64,000 nucleotides of DNA from Paracoccus sp. (in: a-proteobacteria) (GTDB lineage: Bacteria > Pseudomonadota > Alphaproteobacteria > Rhodobacterales > Rhodobacteraceae). The stretch lies in assembly GCF_030538495.1 (NCBI RefSeq), contig NZ_JAUNTW010000004.1, positions 1-64,000 on the forward strand. Direction: 5' to 3'. The notes under the pieces are model-generated. The model had not been told where the DNA came from, made no database searches, and saw only the letters and a program-made list of their open reading frames with translations. Made by a program: the position numbers and the translations under genes. Positions 8,391-17,198 of the stretch are shown here, piece by piece; the stretch's first letter is position 1; the number at the start of each line of letters is the position of its first letter.

Positions 8391-8611
8391 CGTGCCGCCT
8401 GAAAGGCCAATTCGCCGGTCGCCGACAGATACAGCACGTCGCGCCCCTGTGCCGCCTGATCCGCATGGCTTTCGGGCAGGGTCAGATCAAAAGGCGGAGC
8501 CGGGGCAATCTGAGCCGTCAGCAGAAAAAAGATCAGCAGCAAAAACACCACATTGATCATCGGAATGATCGATTCCGTGGCGGGCGTGCGGGGGGGCAGG
8601 TCGATGCGCAT
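8237..8611 (-). CDS. exbD: ExbD/TolR-family protein (second copy)
   Basis: 124 aa. It has a short N-terminus, one transmembrane helix (about 15-34, MINVVFLLLIFFLLTAQIA) and a periplasmic domain. ExbD and TolR normally carry an essential Asp at the helix start (P-M-I-D-V-V); here it is Asn (PMINVV), whereas the neighbouring ExbD keeps Asp. It starts 3 bases after the other exbD stop. Its C-terminal half is duplicated downstream in the chimeric ORF. It acts with ExbB to power TonB; given the Asn it may be an accessory partner in a mixed dimer. Confidence 0.85.
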   Translation of the reverse strand: MRIDLPPRTPATESIIPMINVVFLLLIFFLLTAQIAPAPPFDLTLPESHADQAAQGRDVLYLSATGELAFQAARGDAVWPLLAAVPGPVELRADAHMPAADVVRVLGRLRGLGGPAAYLVVTED

Positions 8612-8614
8612 GGC

Positions 8615-9010
8615 TTATTCAACCACGATCAGATTCGTGATGCCTGCGCCTTGCAGAACATCCATCACGCCGATCAGCCGTTGCAGCGACACCCCGTCGC
8701 CCGCGCGCACAACCACCGATGCGCCGGGGTCCGGCATCAACGGCCTCAGCGCCGCGATCAGGCCATCCGCCGCGATTTCGGCCCCGTTCAGATGCAGCGC
8801 CTGCGGCTCGATCCGCACCAGACGGGGCGGGCCGTCCCACACCGCGCCCGACCCGGCCCCGCCGCCCGACAGCGCCAGCACCTGATCGCCGCCAAAGCGC
8901 GAGGCCAGCATGAAAAAGATCAGCAGCAGAAACACCACGTCGATCATGGGCGTCAGCGACATGCGCCGCACGCCTCTTCGTGGCCCCAGATCGAACCCGG
9001 TCCGGGTCAT
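8615..9010 (-). CDS. exbD: ExbD/TolR-family protein (first copy)
   Basis: 131 aa. It has the family layout: RRGVRRMSLTPMIDVVFLLL, with the proton-path Asp in PMIDVV near residue 23, one transmembrane helix and a periplasmic domain. The start overlaps the exbB stop. Two exbD genes in tandem are common in alphaproteobacterial TonB clusters. It works in the inner membrane with ExbB and TonB. Confidence 0.88.
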   Translation of the reverse strand: MTRTGFDLGPRRGVRRMSLTPMIDVVFLLLIFFMLASRFGGDQVLALSGGGAGSGAVWDGPPRLVRIEPQALHLNGAEIAADGLIAALRPLMPDPGASVVVRAGDGVSLQRLIGVMDVLQGAGITNLIVVE

Positions 9011-9711
9011 GCTGCGGTCTCGGGAAAGGGCGCCTGCGCTGCGGCGGCGCGATGGGCCGAGGGCGTCACAAAGATGCGGGTGGCCAGATCCTCAAGATCC
9101 GCTTGCAGCCGGTCCGCGATCGATTCGAACCAGCTAAGCGCGATTCCCGCCGGGATCGCCACCGACATTCCGGCAGCGGTGGTTAACAGCGCCTCCCAGA
9201 TGCCGCCAGCCAGATCGGACGGTTCGGCCCGCGCCCCAGCCGTTTGCAGCACCTGAAAGGCGGAAATCATACCCAAAACCGTGCCGAGCAGCCCCAAAAG
9301 CGGCGCAATCGTGGCAATCAGTTCCAATGCGCGCAGGCCTTTGCGCGCGTCATACAGCGTCTGGCGCGCGATGCGGACGGTTTCCTCGCGCGCGGCGGCG
9401 TCATGGAAACGGGAATCCAGCGTTGTGCCGATGGCGGCATAGGCCACCCGCGCCCGCGCCGAGCTGCGGCCCCTGACGGCGGCGCAGGCATCGCCATGAC
9501 GGCCCTTGGCCCATAATTCAACCGCCCGGCGCGATGCCTGCCCGCCCCACACCCCCAAGGACCACAGCGCGGCCAGCTTCCACAAGATCACGGCGACCAG
9601 CACCACCGACAGCGCGCCGATCATCCACATCGTCCAGCCGCCATCACGCAGCAAGGCATAGCCGGGCATCTGCGCCAACAGCGTCACAAGATCGGGAAAT
9701 GTCATGGGCAT
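9007..9711 (-). CDS. exbB: ExbB/TolQ/MotA-family proton channel protein
   Basis: About 234 aa from the ATG at 9711, with GAGG a few bases upstream; an in-frame ATG at 9777 would add 22 residues. Three transmembrane segments are visible: near 28-48, near 135-155 (IATIAPLLGLLGTVLGMISAF) and near 175-195 (ALLTTAAGMSVAIPAGIAL). The last two carry the conserved MotA/TolQ/ExbB signature. It forms the stator channel with ExbD that drives TonB. It heads the exbB-exbD-exbD-(chimera)-tonB-ferredoxin unit. Confidence 0.87.
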   Translation of the reverse strand: MPMTFPDLVTLLAQMPGYALLRDGGWTMWMIGALSVVLVAVILWKLAALWSLGVWGGQASRRAVELWAKGRHGDACAAVRGRSSARARVAYAAIGTTLDSRFHDAAAREETVRIARQTLYDARKGLRALELIATIAPLLGLLGTVLGMISAFQVLQTAGARAEPSDLAGGIWEALLTTAAGMSVAIPAGIALSWFESIADRLQADLEDLATRIFVTPSAHRAAAAQAPFPETAA

Positions 9712-9858
9712 CGGAACCTCGGTGTGGCGGGGAAGGGTCAGGAACGGGCGGGCGATCGCCGCCCGCCCTGTCATCATCTGGTCACCCTAGCGCACGACAG
9801 GCGCGGCGTCATGCAAACAAAGCGCGCAAGGGGTGGGCCGTCGCGCGGCCATCGGTCG

Positions 9859-11874
9859 TCAGAAGCTGCGCGACAGCGCGATTTTGACGTTGCGCCCCGC
9901 CGCAGGGCCGCTTTGATAGGTCGCGGGGGTGTAATCGCGGTTGGTGACGTTATCGACGCCCAGTTGCAGCGCCATGCCGCGGGCCGGGCCGGTCTGCGGC
10001 GTCCAGGTCGCAAAAATATCGTGAACGCCATAGCCCGCGCGACGATTCCCGTCCGCTTTGGTCCGCCCGGCGGCCAGCGTGGACCGCGCGCCGAACCGCC
10101 ATTCATCCGTGGCCTGCCATGCCGCCGACAGCACCGCGCGATTGTTGGGCAGGCTGTCCAGAACCGTGCCGTCCTGATCCTTGCCGGTGACATAGCTGAG
10201 GGCCGCGCCCAGTTCGATCGCGCCGGTAAGATAGCTGGCCTCGATCTCGCCGCCGCGCAGATAGGCGCGGTCAAGGTTGGTATAGGCCGGCACCGGCGCA
10301 CGCCCGTTCGTGCGCACGATCATGTCGCTGATATGGTTGCGAAACAGCGTCAGCTTGACCGCGCCCTCATCCCCGTCGCGGGCGACATTCTGACCGCGCC
10401 AGGACAGGCCGATTTCAAGATTGCGGCCCTTTTCGGTTTTCAGGTCCGGCGACGGCGCGGCGCCCCGGAACCCGTCATAGAGTTCGTCCACATTCGGCAT
10501 CCGGTTGACCATCGCCGCCGAGCCAAACACCGACCAGTCATCCGATAGCCGGTAAATCGCCGCGATTTGCGGTTCAAACGAATCCGCCCGCACCACATCA
10601 TCGGAATAGGTCACGCTGTCGGCGGGCCGGGTCCGCTGGCGTTCCACCCGCAGGCCTGTATTGACGGTCAGCGGCCCCCGTTCAAATTCGGAAAAGGCAA
10701 ACAGCGCCGCCGTCGCCGTCTTTGCCTCGGGGTGCGATGAGGACGGAACCGAACTGGTCCGGTCCTGCCACGACATTTGCGCCCCGGCGGTCACAAAATG
10801 GCTGTAGCCCGCCCCCGATAAATCCGCGACATTCTGCCCCCTCAGCGTCCACAGCGCATAGTCGCGCCGCCCCAGCAGCGACGCCATGATCGGTTCGGCC
10901 GGATCATCGCCCTGCCGGATATCTTTAAGCGTGCTGGTATAGGACAGCGTCACGGTCGCATCGACCAGAGGATTTTCCGGGTTGTGGCCCCATTCCAGCC
11001 GCGCCGTCCGGTCGCGCGTTACGATGTCGCCGACCCCCCAGCCCGGAAAGCCCGGAAACAGGCCGGCCTGCGGGCCGTCCAGCTGGTTAAAGTCCTGATT
11101 GTCGCCCCGCGCCTCAAGCTGCTGATAGGACGCCTTGATCTGGTGGTCGCCGATGCGTTGCTGCGCCTTGAACAAGACATTCGGCACCCGGCTGTCCGTG
11201 CGCACAAGGGTTGCGCCGTCCGCATCCGTCAGGTCCCCGTTCTGGCGCAGGGCAAAGGCCGCCAGGGCCTCGAAATCCACCGATGGCCGCCAGCCCCAGG
11301 CGATGCTGCCATAGGCGGTTTGCGGGTTCGACCCATAGCCCAGCTTGACCCGACCGCCGGAACGCGCGCCGTCCGCGATCAGATCGCCCGGATCAATGGT
11401 GTCCATCGCAATGACGCCGCCCAAAGCGCCCGATCCATACAGCGTCGAGGATCCCGGCCCGCGCAGCACCTCGACCCGCTTCAGGAATTCGGGTTCGACG
11501 AACAGCGACCCCTGACGATAGGATTCGTAATATTTCTTTTCGCCGTCCAGAATCTGAACGATCCCGGTTTCGGATGCGGCCATGCCGGACCCAAAGCCAC
11601 GGATGTTGAACGCCTGCCCAAAGAAACTGCCCGATCCGACGCCCGCGACGCCCGGCACCTGATCCAGCACCTGCCCGATATGCGCCGGTGCTATGTCGCG
11701 CAATTCCGCGTTACCCACAACGCTGACCGATTGCGGCACCTGCGCCGCGACCTTTTCGGTCCCCGCGCGCAGCACGATCTGATCCAGCAGATAGGGCTGT
11801 CCGCTGACCGTGACAGTCTGAGCAAAGGCGGGAAGGGCAACGGTGCAGAAAAGCGCGGTAAGTGTGCGGGTCAT
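9859..11874 (-). CDS. hmuR: TonB-dependent haem receptor (HmuR-like)
   Basis: 671 aa with a signal peptide (MTRTLTALFCTVALPAFA). The plug domain includes RVEVLRGPGSSTLYGSGALGG and the barrel ends in ALSRSF. The extracellular-loop region NRMPNVDELYDG followed by PSPDL resembles the FRAP and NPNL motifs of haem receptors. The TonB box is probably YLLDQIVLR. It lies divergent from hmuSTUV, which supports haem as substrate. It should take haem across the outer membrane using the adjacent TonB-ExbBD. Confidence 0.85.
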   Translation of the reverse strand: MTRTLTALFCTVALPAFAQTVTVSGQPYLLDQIVLRAGTEKVAAQVPQSVSVVGNAELRDIAPAHIGQVLDQVPGVAGVGSGSFFGQAFNIRGFGSGMAASETGIVQILDGEKKYYESYRQGSLFVEPEFLKRVEVLRGPGSSTLYGSGALGGVIAMDTIDPGDLIADGARSGGRVKLGYGSNPQTAYGSIAWGWRPSVDFEALAAFALRQNGDLTDADGATLVRTDSRVPNVLFKAQQRIGDHQIKASYQQLEARGDNQDFNQLDGPQAGLFPGFPGWGVGDIVTRDRTARLEWGHNPENPLVDATVTLSYTSTLKDIRQGDDPAEPIMASLLGRRDYALWTLRGQNVADLSGAGYSHFVTAGAQMSWQDRTSSVPSSSHPEAKTATAALFAFSEFERGPLTVNTGLRVERQRTRPADSVTYSDDVVRADSFEPQIAAIYRLSDDWSVFGSAAMVNRMPNVDELYDGFRGAAPSPDLKTEKGRNLEIGLSWRGQNVARDGDEGAVKLTLFRNHISDMIVRTNGRAPVPAYTNLDRAYLRGGEIEASYLTGAIELGAALSYVTGKDQDGTVLDSLPNNRAVLSAAWQATDEWRFGARSTLAAGRTKADGNRRAGYGVHDIFATWTPQTGPARGMALQLGVDNVTNRDYTPATYQSGPAAGRNVKIALSRSF

Positions 11875-12018
11875 GGCGGTCCTGTGACAAGCGAGATTGG
11901 AAAAGGCGCTGGCACAGGCTGGCGTGACTTGTGCTGGATAACGAATCAGACTAATTCTGTCAACTATTGCATCCAGCCGGTCGCCAGATGTCTGTCTTTT
12001 TCAGTCAAGGACCATCGG
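11875..12018. promoter_or_regulatory. Divergent promoter region hmuR/hmuS with a candidate iron-responsive operator
   Basis: This 144-base spacer must hold promoters for both directions and contains an A+T-rich core at about 11940-11970. Within it, 11947-11959 (CAGACTAATTCTG) is a near-perfect inverted repeat, CAGA(C)...TTCTG. Haem operons in this group are usually controlled by Fur, RirA or Irr. The site resembles none of their consensus sequences closely enough to name the regulator. Confidence 0.35.
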
Positions 12019-13071
12019 ATGAACGAGTTTTCCACCCTCCAGCTGTCCCCCTCCCATCTGCGCGACCTGTCCGCCGCATCGACGCTTCGGCCCTATGATC
12101 TGGCCGACAGCCTGAACATCCCCGAAGCCGCATTGGTGCAGGCGCGGCTGGGGCAGGGCGTCACCCGGATCAGCGCCAGCCCCGGCGCGCTGATCCCGCA
12201 GATTCTGGGCTTGGGCGATGTGATGGCGCTGACGCGCAACCGGTCTTGTGTGATCGAAAAGATCGGCACCTATCGCGATTTCCACGACGGCGCCCATGCC
12301 GCCATGACGCTGGACCCCGAGATTGACCTGCGCATCTTTCCGCGCCACTGGGTCCACGCCTTTGCGGTCGAAACGGCGGGGCAGGACGGCCTGCGCCGGT
12401 CAATACAGGTCTTTGATGCGGCAGGGGATGCGGTCCACAAGGTGTATCTGCGGGCGGAATCGGACCTTGGCGGGTGGGATCGGCTGATCGGCGCGCTGCG
12501 GCACGACGATCAGGCCCCCTGCGCCGGTTTTGCCGCCCGCCCGCCGGTCGAAGGCCCTCTGATCGCGCCGGACCGCGCCGAAGTGCTGCGCCGCGAATGG
12601 GCGGCGATGACCGACACGCATCAGTTCAACACGCTGGTGCGGCGGCTGAAGGTCAACCGGCTGGGCGCCTATCGCATCGCTGGCGCGCCTTTCGTGCGCC
12701 CTCTGGCCGTCGCCGCTGTCCCCGCGCTGATCGACGGCGTCGCGGCCCACGGCCTGCAGGTGATGATGTTCGTCGGCAATATGGGCTGTATTCAGATTCA
12801 TTCGGGCGGGTTCGGCACGCTGCGCCCCATGGGGCCGTGGCTGAACGTGATGCACCCCCGCTTTAACCTGCATCTGCGCGGCGATCATGTGGCCGAGGTC
12901 TGGGCCGTGGACAAACCGACCAAACGCGGCCCCGCGCGGTCGGTCGAGGCGTTCGACGCCGACGGCGCGCTGATTTTTCAGTGTTTCGGGACGCGCCCGG
13001 ACAAGGGCGGCGATGCGGGCGCCTGGGCCGGTTTCGTGGCCGGGTTGCCCGCCTTGGAGGCCGTGGCATGA
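12019..13071 (+). CDS. hmuS: Haem-degrading/haem-trafficking factor HmuS
   Basis: 350 aa, two tandem HemS/ChuS-like repeats (about 1-170 and 180-350), the normal size for the family. HmuS is cytoplasmic; it accepts haem from the HmuTUV importer and breaks it down or passes it on. The ATG at 12019 follows AAGGA (12007-12011) at good spacing; the long open frame upstream is antisense to hmuR and is not coding. The stop overlaps the hmuT start (ATGA). First gene of hmuSTUV. Confidence 0.9.
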   Translation: MNEFSTLQLSPSHLRDLSAASTLRPYDLADSLNIPEAALVQARLGQGVTRISASPGALIPQILGLGDVMALTRNRSCVIEKIGTYRDFHDGAHAAMTLDPEIDLRIFPRHWVHAFAVETAGQDGLRRSIQVFDAAGDAVHKVYLRAESDLGGWDRLIGALRHDDQAPCAGFAARPPVEGPLIAPDRAEVLRREWAAMTDTHQFNTLVRRLKVNRLGAYRIAGAPFVRPLAVAAVPALIDGVAAHGLQVMMFVGNMGCIQIHSGGFGTLRPMGPWLNVMHPRFNLHLRGDHVAEVWAVDKPTKRGPARSVEAFDADGALIFQCFGTRPDKGGDAGAWAGFVAGLPALEAVA

Positions 13072-13916
13072 TCCGCCCGCTGAGCCTGAGCCTGACCCTT
13101 GCGATGCTGCTGGCCGGGCCTGTGGCGGCGGATGGGCAGCGCGTCGTCGCGATCGGCGGGGCGGTGACCGAAATCGTCTTTGCCCTTGGCCTGCATGACC
13201 GGCTGGTCGCGCGCGACACCACATCGCAATGGCCCGATGCGGCGGTTGCGCTGCCGGATGTCGGCTATATCCGCCGCCTCTCGCCCGAGGGGGTGCTGTC
13301 GATGCGGCCGGACCTGATTCTGGCCGAAGACGGTGCTGGCCCGCCCGAGGCCGTGGCGCTGCTGAAATCGGCGGGTGTGCCGTTCCAGACCATCCCCGCA
13401 GGCGAAACCGCCGATGCCGCGCTGGCTAAGGTGCAGGCCGTGGCGGCGGCTCTGGGTGCTGATCCGGCCCCCGTGCTGGCACCGCTGCGCGCCGATCTGG
13501 ACCGCGCCGCCGATGCGGCGGCATCGACGGCGGCCACGCCCCGGCGGGTGCTGTTCGTGCTGGGCGTGCAGGGCGGGCGCATCATGGCGTCGGGGACCGG
13601 CACGGCGGCGGATCAGATGATCCGGCTGGCCGGAGCGCAAAACGCCATCACAGGCTATCAGGGGTATAAGCCCCTGACCGACGAAGCAATCATCGCCGCC
13701 GCACCGGATGCGATTGTGCTGATGGATCGTGGCGACGGGTCCACCGATTTCGCCGCGCGGCAGGCTCAGATCATCGCCATGCCCGCCATTGCCACGACCC
13801 CCGCCGCGCGTCAGGGGCGGGTGATCCAGATGAACGGGCTTTACCTGCTGGGCTTTGGCCCGCGAACCGGGGCGGCGGCGCTGGACCTGCATCGCGCGCT
13901 GTATGGAGGCGCATGA
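13068..13916 (+). CDS. hmuT: Periplasmic haem-binding protein HmuT
   Basis: 282 aa. A signal peptide (to about residue 20, ending in PVAADG) is followed by RVVAIGGAVTEIVFALGLHD, typical of haem-binding class III proteins, with GYIRRLSPEGVLSMRPDLIL next. The C-terminal half has the expected NAITGYQGYKPLTDEAI. It binds haem in the periplasm and delivers it to HmuU. Start and stop both overlap their neighbours by four bases. Confidence 0.9.
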   Translation: MIRPLSLSLTLAMLLAGPVAADGQRVVAIGGAVTEIVFALGLHDRLVARDTTSQWPDAAVALPDVGYIRRLSPEGVLSMRPDLILAEDGAGPPEAVALLKSAGVPFQTIPAGETADAALAKVQAVAAALGADPAPVLAPLRADLDRAADAAASTAATPRRVLFVLGVQGGRIMASGTGTAADQMIRLAGAQNAITGYQGYKPLTDEAIIAAAPDAIVLMDRGDGSTDFAARQAQIIAMPAIATTPAARQGRVIQMNGLYLLGFGPRTGAAALDLHRALYGGA

Positions 13917-14980
13917 TGGCCGCGCTGGACGGGCAGGACGCCCCCGGCTGCCGCGACCATCTGGGCCGCCGGACCGTCACGCTGCTGATGCTGCTGTGCC
14001 TGCTGGTGGCGGTGCTGTCGCTGCACAGCGGCGCGGCGGATTTGCGCGTCTGGCCCGCGCTGACGGGCGCGCTGACGGGTGCGCCAACCGACCCGATGGC
14101 GCAGATGGTGATGGTCCAGATTCGCCTGCCCCGGCTGATCTCGGGGATTCTGATTGGCGCGTCGCTGGCCGTGGCCGGGGTGCTGATGCAGGGGCTGTTT
14201 CGCAACCCGCTGGCCGATCCGGGCCTGTTGGGGGTCAGCGCCGGGGCGTCACTGGGGGCGATCTTTGCCATCGTGCTTGGCGGGACGCTGCCGGCGGTCA
14301 TCCGTGACGCCTTGGGGTGGAACATGGTGCCGGTCGCGGCCTTTGCGGGCGGATTGGCGGCGATGCTGCTGCTGTATCGGATTGCAACGCGCAGCGGTCG
14401 CACATCCGTGGCGACGATGCTGCTGGCGGGGATCGCGCTGGGCGCCATGGTGTCCGCGCTGAGCGGGATGATCATCTTTCGCGCCACTGACAGCCAGCTG
14501 CGCGACCTGACCTTCTGGGGCCTTGGATCGCTGGCGGGGGCCAGTTGGGCCAAACTGTCCGCCGCCGCCCCGCTGATGATCGTGGCGCTGGCCGCAGCCT
14601 TGCCCCTGGCGCGCGGGCTGAATGCGCTGGCTCTGGGCGAGGCGGTCGCCGCGCATATCGGCACCCCCGTGCAGGCGGTCAAGACCCGCGCCATCCTGTG
14701 CGCGGCGGCGCTGACTGGCGCATCGGTCGCCTTGGCCGGGGGGATCGGCTTTATCGGCATCGTGGCGCCGCATCTGCTGCGGCTGGTGATCGGGCCGGAT
14801 CATCGCTGGCTGCTGCCCGGATCGGCGCTGTTTGGTGCCGCGCTGCTGGCGGCGGCGGACATCGCCAGCCGGACGCTTGTCGCGCCTGCGGAACTGCCCA
14901 TCGGCATTCTGACCGCGATGATCGGAGGGCCTTTCTTTCTGTGGATCCTTCTGTCGCGCCGGGGCGGGCTGGACCTATGA
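13913..14980 (+). CDS. hmuU: Haem ABC transporter permease HmuU
   Basis: 355 aa FecCD-family permease with about ten membrane segments. The family motif LAVAGVLMQGLFRNPLADPG lies near residue 90, and GFIGIVAPHLLRLVIGPDHR, the ATPase-coupling region, near 280. It transports haem across the inner membrane. ATGA overlaps with hmuT and hmuV indicate translational coupling. Confidence 0.9.
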   Translation: MMAALDGQDAPGCRDHLGRRTVTLLMLLCLLVAVLSLHSGAADLRVWPALTGALTGAPTDPMAQMVMVQIRLPRLISGILIGASLAVAGVLMQGLFRNPLADPGLLGVSAGASLGAIFAIVLGGTLPAVIRDALGWNMVPVAAFAGGLAAMLLLYRIATRSGRTSVATMLLAGIALGAMVSALSGMIIFRATDSQLRDLTFWGLGSLAGASWAKLSAAAPLMIVALAAALPLARGLNALALGEAVAAHIGTPVQAVKTRAILCAAALTGASVALAGGIGFIGIVAPHLLRLVIGPDHRWLLPGSALFGAALLAAADIASRTLVAPAELPIGILTAMIGGPFFLWILLSRRGGLDL

Positions 14981-15756
14981 CCCTGACCGCGAATGACCTG
15001 TATCTGCGCCTCGGAGGCCGCCCGGTCCTGCATGGCGTCAGCCTGACCGCTCAGACCGGGCAGATCACCGCCATCATCGGCCCGAACGGATCAGGCAAAA
15101 CCAGCCTGATGCGCCTGCTGACCGGGGAAACCGCGCCCGATGCGGGCCGGGTTGTGCTGAACGGGCAGGATATCGCCACGCGGCGCGCATCCGCTCTGGC
15201 CCGCATCCGCGCGGTGCTGCCGCAGTCAAGCCCGCTGTCCTTTCCCTTTACCGCCGCCGAGATCGTCCGCATCGGTGCCGAAACAACCGGCACCGCCACA
15301 TCCGCCGGGATCGCGGCGGCACTGGCGCGGGTCGGCCTGCCCGATCACGGCCCGCGCCTGTATCAACAGCTGTCGGGCGGCGAACAACAGCGCGTGCAGC
15401 TGGCCCGAGTGCTGTCGCAGGTCCGCGACCCCGGCGGGCGATGGCTGTTTCTGGATGAACCGGTCAGCAGCCTTGATATCGCACATCAGTTGATGGTCAT
15501 GCGGCTGGCGCGCGATTTCGCGACGGCTGGTGGCGGTGTGGTGATGGTGCTGCATGACCTGAACCTGACCGCGATGTGTGCCGATCAGGTCGTGCTGATG
15601 CAGCAGGGCCGCGTGCTGGCGGCGGGGGGCGCGGGCGATGTGCTGACCTCGGCGCATCTGTCGGCGGCCTATGGGTGCGATCTGCGCGTGGGCGTCACCC
15701 CCGACCCGCCGGTTTTCGTGCTGCCGCAGGGGGTGCAGGGGGTGCCAAGCTTATGA
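14977..15756 (+). CDS. hmuV: Haem ABC transporter ATPase HmuV
   Basis: 259 aa. Walker A is GPNGSGKT (35-42), the signature LSGGEQQRVQLARVL, Walker B WLFLDEPVSSLD, and the switch VLHDLNL. The insertion RDPGGRWLFLDEP between signature and Walker B is typical of HmuV. The ATG at 14977 overlaps the hmuU stop. It provides ATP energy for haem import and is the last gene of the operon. Confidence 0.9.
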   Translation: MTLTANDLYLRLGGRPVLHGVSLTAQTGQITAIIGPNGSGKTSLMRLLTGETAPDAGRVVLNGQDIATRRASALARIRAVLPQSSPLSFPFTAAEIVRIGAETTGTATSAGIAAALARVGLPDHGPRLYQQLSGGEQQRVQLARVLSQVRDPGGRWLFLDEPVSSLDIAHQLMVMRLARDFATAGGGVVMVLHDLNLTAMCADQVVLMQQGRVLAAGGAGDVLTSAHLSAAYGCDLRVGVTPDPPVFVLPQGVQGVPSL

Positions 15757-16324
15757 AAACGCGCCAAGAACGCCGCTGTCGGTGTCCCCAGGAAAGGACA
15801 GCGAACCCGGTTCCGTGACCTGCCGACGCAGAAACACCATCAGCCGAGAGGGGCTGCCCGATGAAAGGCCGGATGCCGTTTGGATATGGGGCGATGCGGA
15901 GCGGCCCGGTCAGGGCTGGCCCATTCCGCGACCGTTCTTGATGCGCTGCGCTGGGCCGTGATTCGGAAGGCTCGGATTGGGGGAATAGGGGGGCATCGCC
16001 GACCGCTGAGCCTGTTCGTCACGGCGCGACCGGCGGGCGATAGCATCCGGCGCACCGACAGGCGGCATGTCAAAGGCTGCGCTGGCTGGCGGAGGGTTGC
16101 TGGATTTGGGGGGCGGCGTGACTGCCGGTTGTGCATCTGATCAACGCGGCGGCTTACGGCGACCCGGCATCCGGTGGGACATTGGCGGCGCTATAACCTG
16201 CTGGCATTGCTGGGAATTGTGGTGGCGTCATCGCGCCGCATCACATCGACGCAATCCCAAGGGGGGACGGCGGGGGTGACATGCCGGTGGCGGTCGTGGC
16301 ATGATCCTGAAAAAAGGACGCCCG
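15757..16324. other. 568-base stretch without a recognisable gene
   Basis: Several short open frames exist on both strands (for example 15880-16140 plus and 15840-16136 minus), but their products are low-complexity, Arg-rich and lack good ribosome-binding sites. A fragment around 16205-16250 could encode a short hydrophobic stretch and may be gene debris. No tRNA, riboswitch or strong terminator was seen. Confidence 0.5.
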
Positions 16325-17131
16325 ATGACACATGAAACCAATGGATTAGAGCTGATCTCGCGCCCCGCGACCGGCGGGCGGCGGGATGTCGCGCTGCTGT
16401 TCGTCCACGGCATCAATCTGGGCGCATGGGTGTGGGATGCGCATTTTCTGGACCATTTCGCCGCCGCCGGGTTTGATGCCCATGCCGTCAGCCTGCGCGG
16501 GCATGGCGGCAGCGCGGGCGCGGATCGGATCGGTGATTTGACCCTGACGGATTATGTGAACGACCTGCGCCAGACCGTCGCCCGCATCGGGCGGCCTGTG
16601 GTTCTGGTCGGTCATTCCATGGGTGGGGCGGTCGTGCAGAAATTCATCCAGACCGGAGGGCGCGCGGCGGGGATGGCGTTGTTGGCCTCGGTCCCGCCTT
16701 GGGGGCTGGCGGGGGTGGCGCTGCGTCTGGCGCTGTTTGCGCCGCGTCATTTCCGGGTGATGCTGGATATGTCGATGGGCCGGATGCCGCCCGACGATCT
16801 GGCTGTGGCGCGTGATATTCTGTTCCGGCCCGACATGCCCGATGCCGAACTTGCGGGTTTGACCGCGCGGATGGGGCCGGAATCGCCGCATATCGGGATG
16901 GCGCTGCAAGGCTGGCCTCCGATTGCGCCGCTGCCGTTTTGCGCGCCGCCCACCTTTGTTCTGGGCGGAGCGGCGGATGCCCTGATCCCCGCGGATGAGG
17001 TCTGGCGCACGGGGCTGTATTACGGCAGCTGCGCCGAACTGATCCCCGGCCTGCCGCATATGGTGATGCTGGGCGAGGGCTGGGACGCCGCCGCCGCCCG
17101 GCTGGGCCGGTGGCTGGATCGCGTCGCTTAG
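16325..17131 (+). CDS. Alpha/beta hydrolase
   Basis: 268 aa from the ATG at 16325, preceded by AAAAAGGA at good spacing; an in-frame ATG at 16301 lies before that site. It shows LLFVHGINLGAWVW (oxyanion-hole region), the nucleophile elbow VGHSMGG near residue 100, an Asp in LGGAADALIPADEV and a catalytic His in GLPHMVMLGEGW. These give the Ser-Asp-His triad of an alpha/beta-hydrolase esterase or lipase-like enzyme. The substrate is unknown. It is monocistronic and converges with soxG. Confidence 0.82.
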   Translation: MTHETNGLELISRPATGGRRDVALLFVHGINLGAWVWDAHFLDHFAAAGFDAHAVSLRGHGGSAGADRIGDLTLTDYVNDLRQTVARIGRPVVLVGHSMGGAVVQKFIQTGGRAAGMALLASVPPWGLAGVALRLALFAPRHFRVMLDMSMGRMPPDDLAVARDILFRPDMPDAELAGLTARMGPESPHIGMALQGWPPIAPLPFCAPPTFVLGGAADALIPADEVWRTGLYYGSCAELIPGLPHMVMLGEGWDAAAARLGRWLDRVA

Positions 17132-17158
17132 CGCGGGGTCCGTTCTGTGGCGGATAGG

Positions 17159-17196
17159 GCGGATGCCTCCGGCGGGGATATTTGCGCACAGAAGAT
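17159..17196 (+). repeat. Conserved 3'-flanking element, copy 1
   Basis: Contains GGCGGGGATATTTG and ACAGAAGAT. It lies between the hydrolase stop (17131) and the soxG stop (17199), with its AGAAGAT end 2 bases from the soxG stop. It matches four other copies in this window. Confidence 0.7.
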
Positions 17197-17198
17197 CA

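Noticed and set aside
8069..9256. Long plus-strand open frame (395 codons)
   Set aside because: It is antisense to exbB and both exbD genes, Arg/Gln/His-rich and has no ribosome-binding site; such frames are common shadows in high-G+C DNA.
10984..12018. N-terminal extension of hmuS by 345 codons
   Set aside because: It runs antisense to hmuR and shows no family features; the ATG at 12019 has a good Shine-Dalgarno site.
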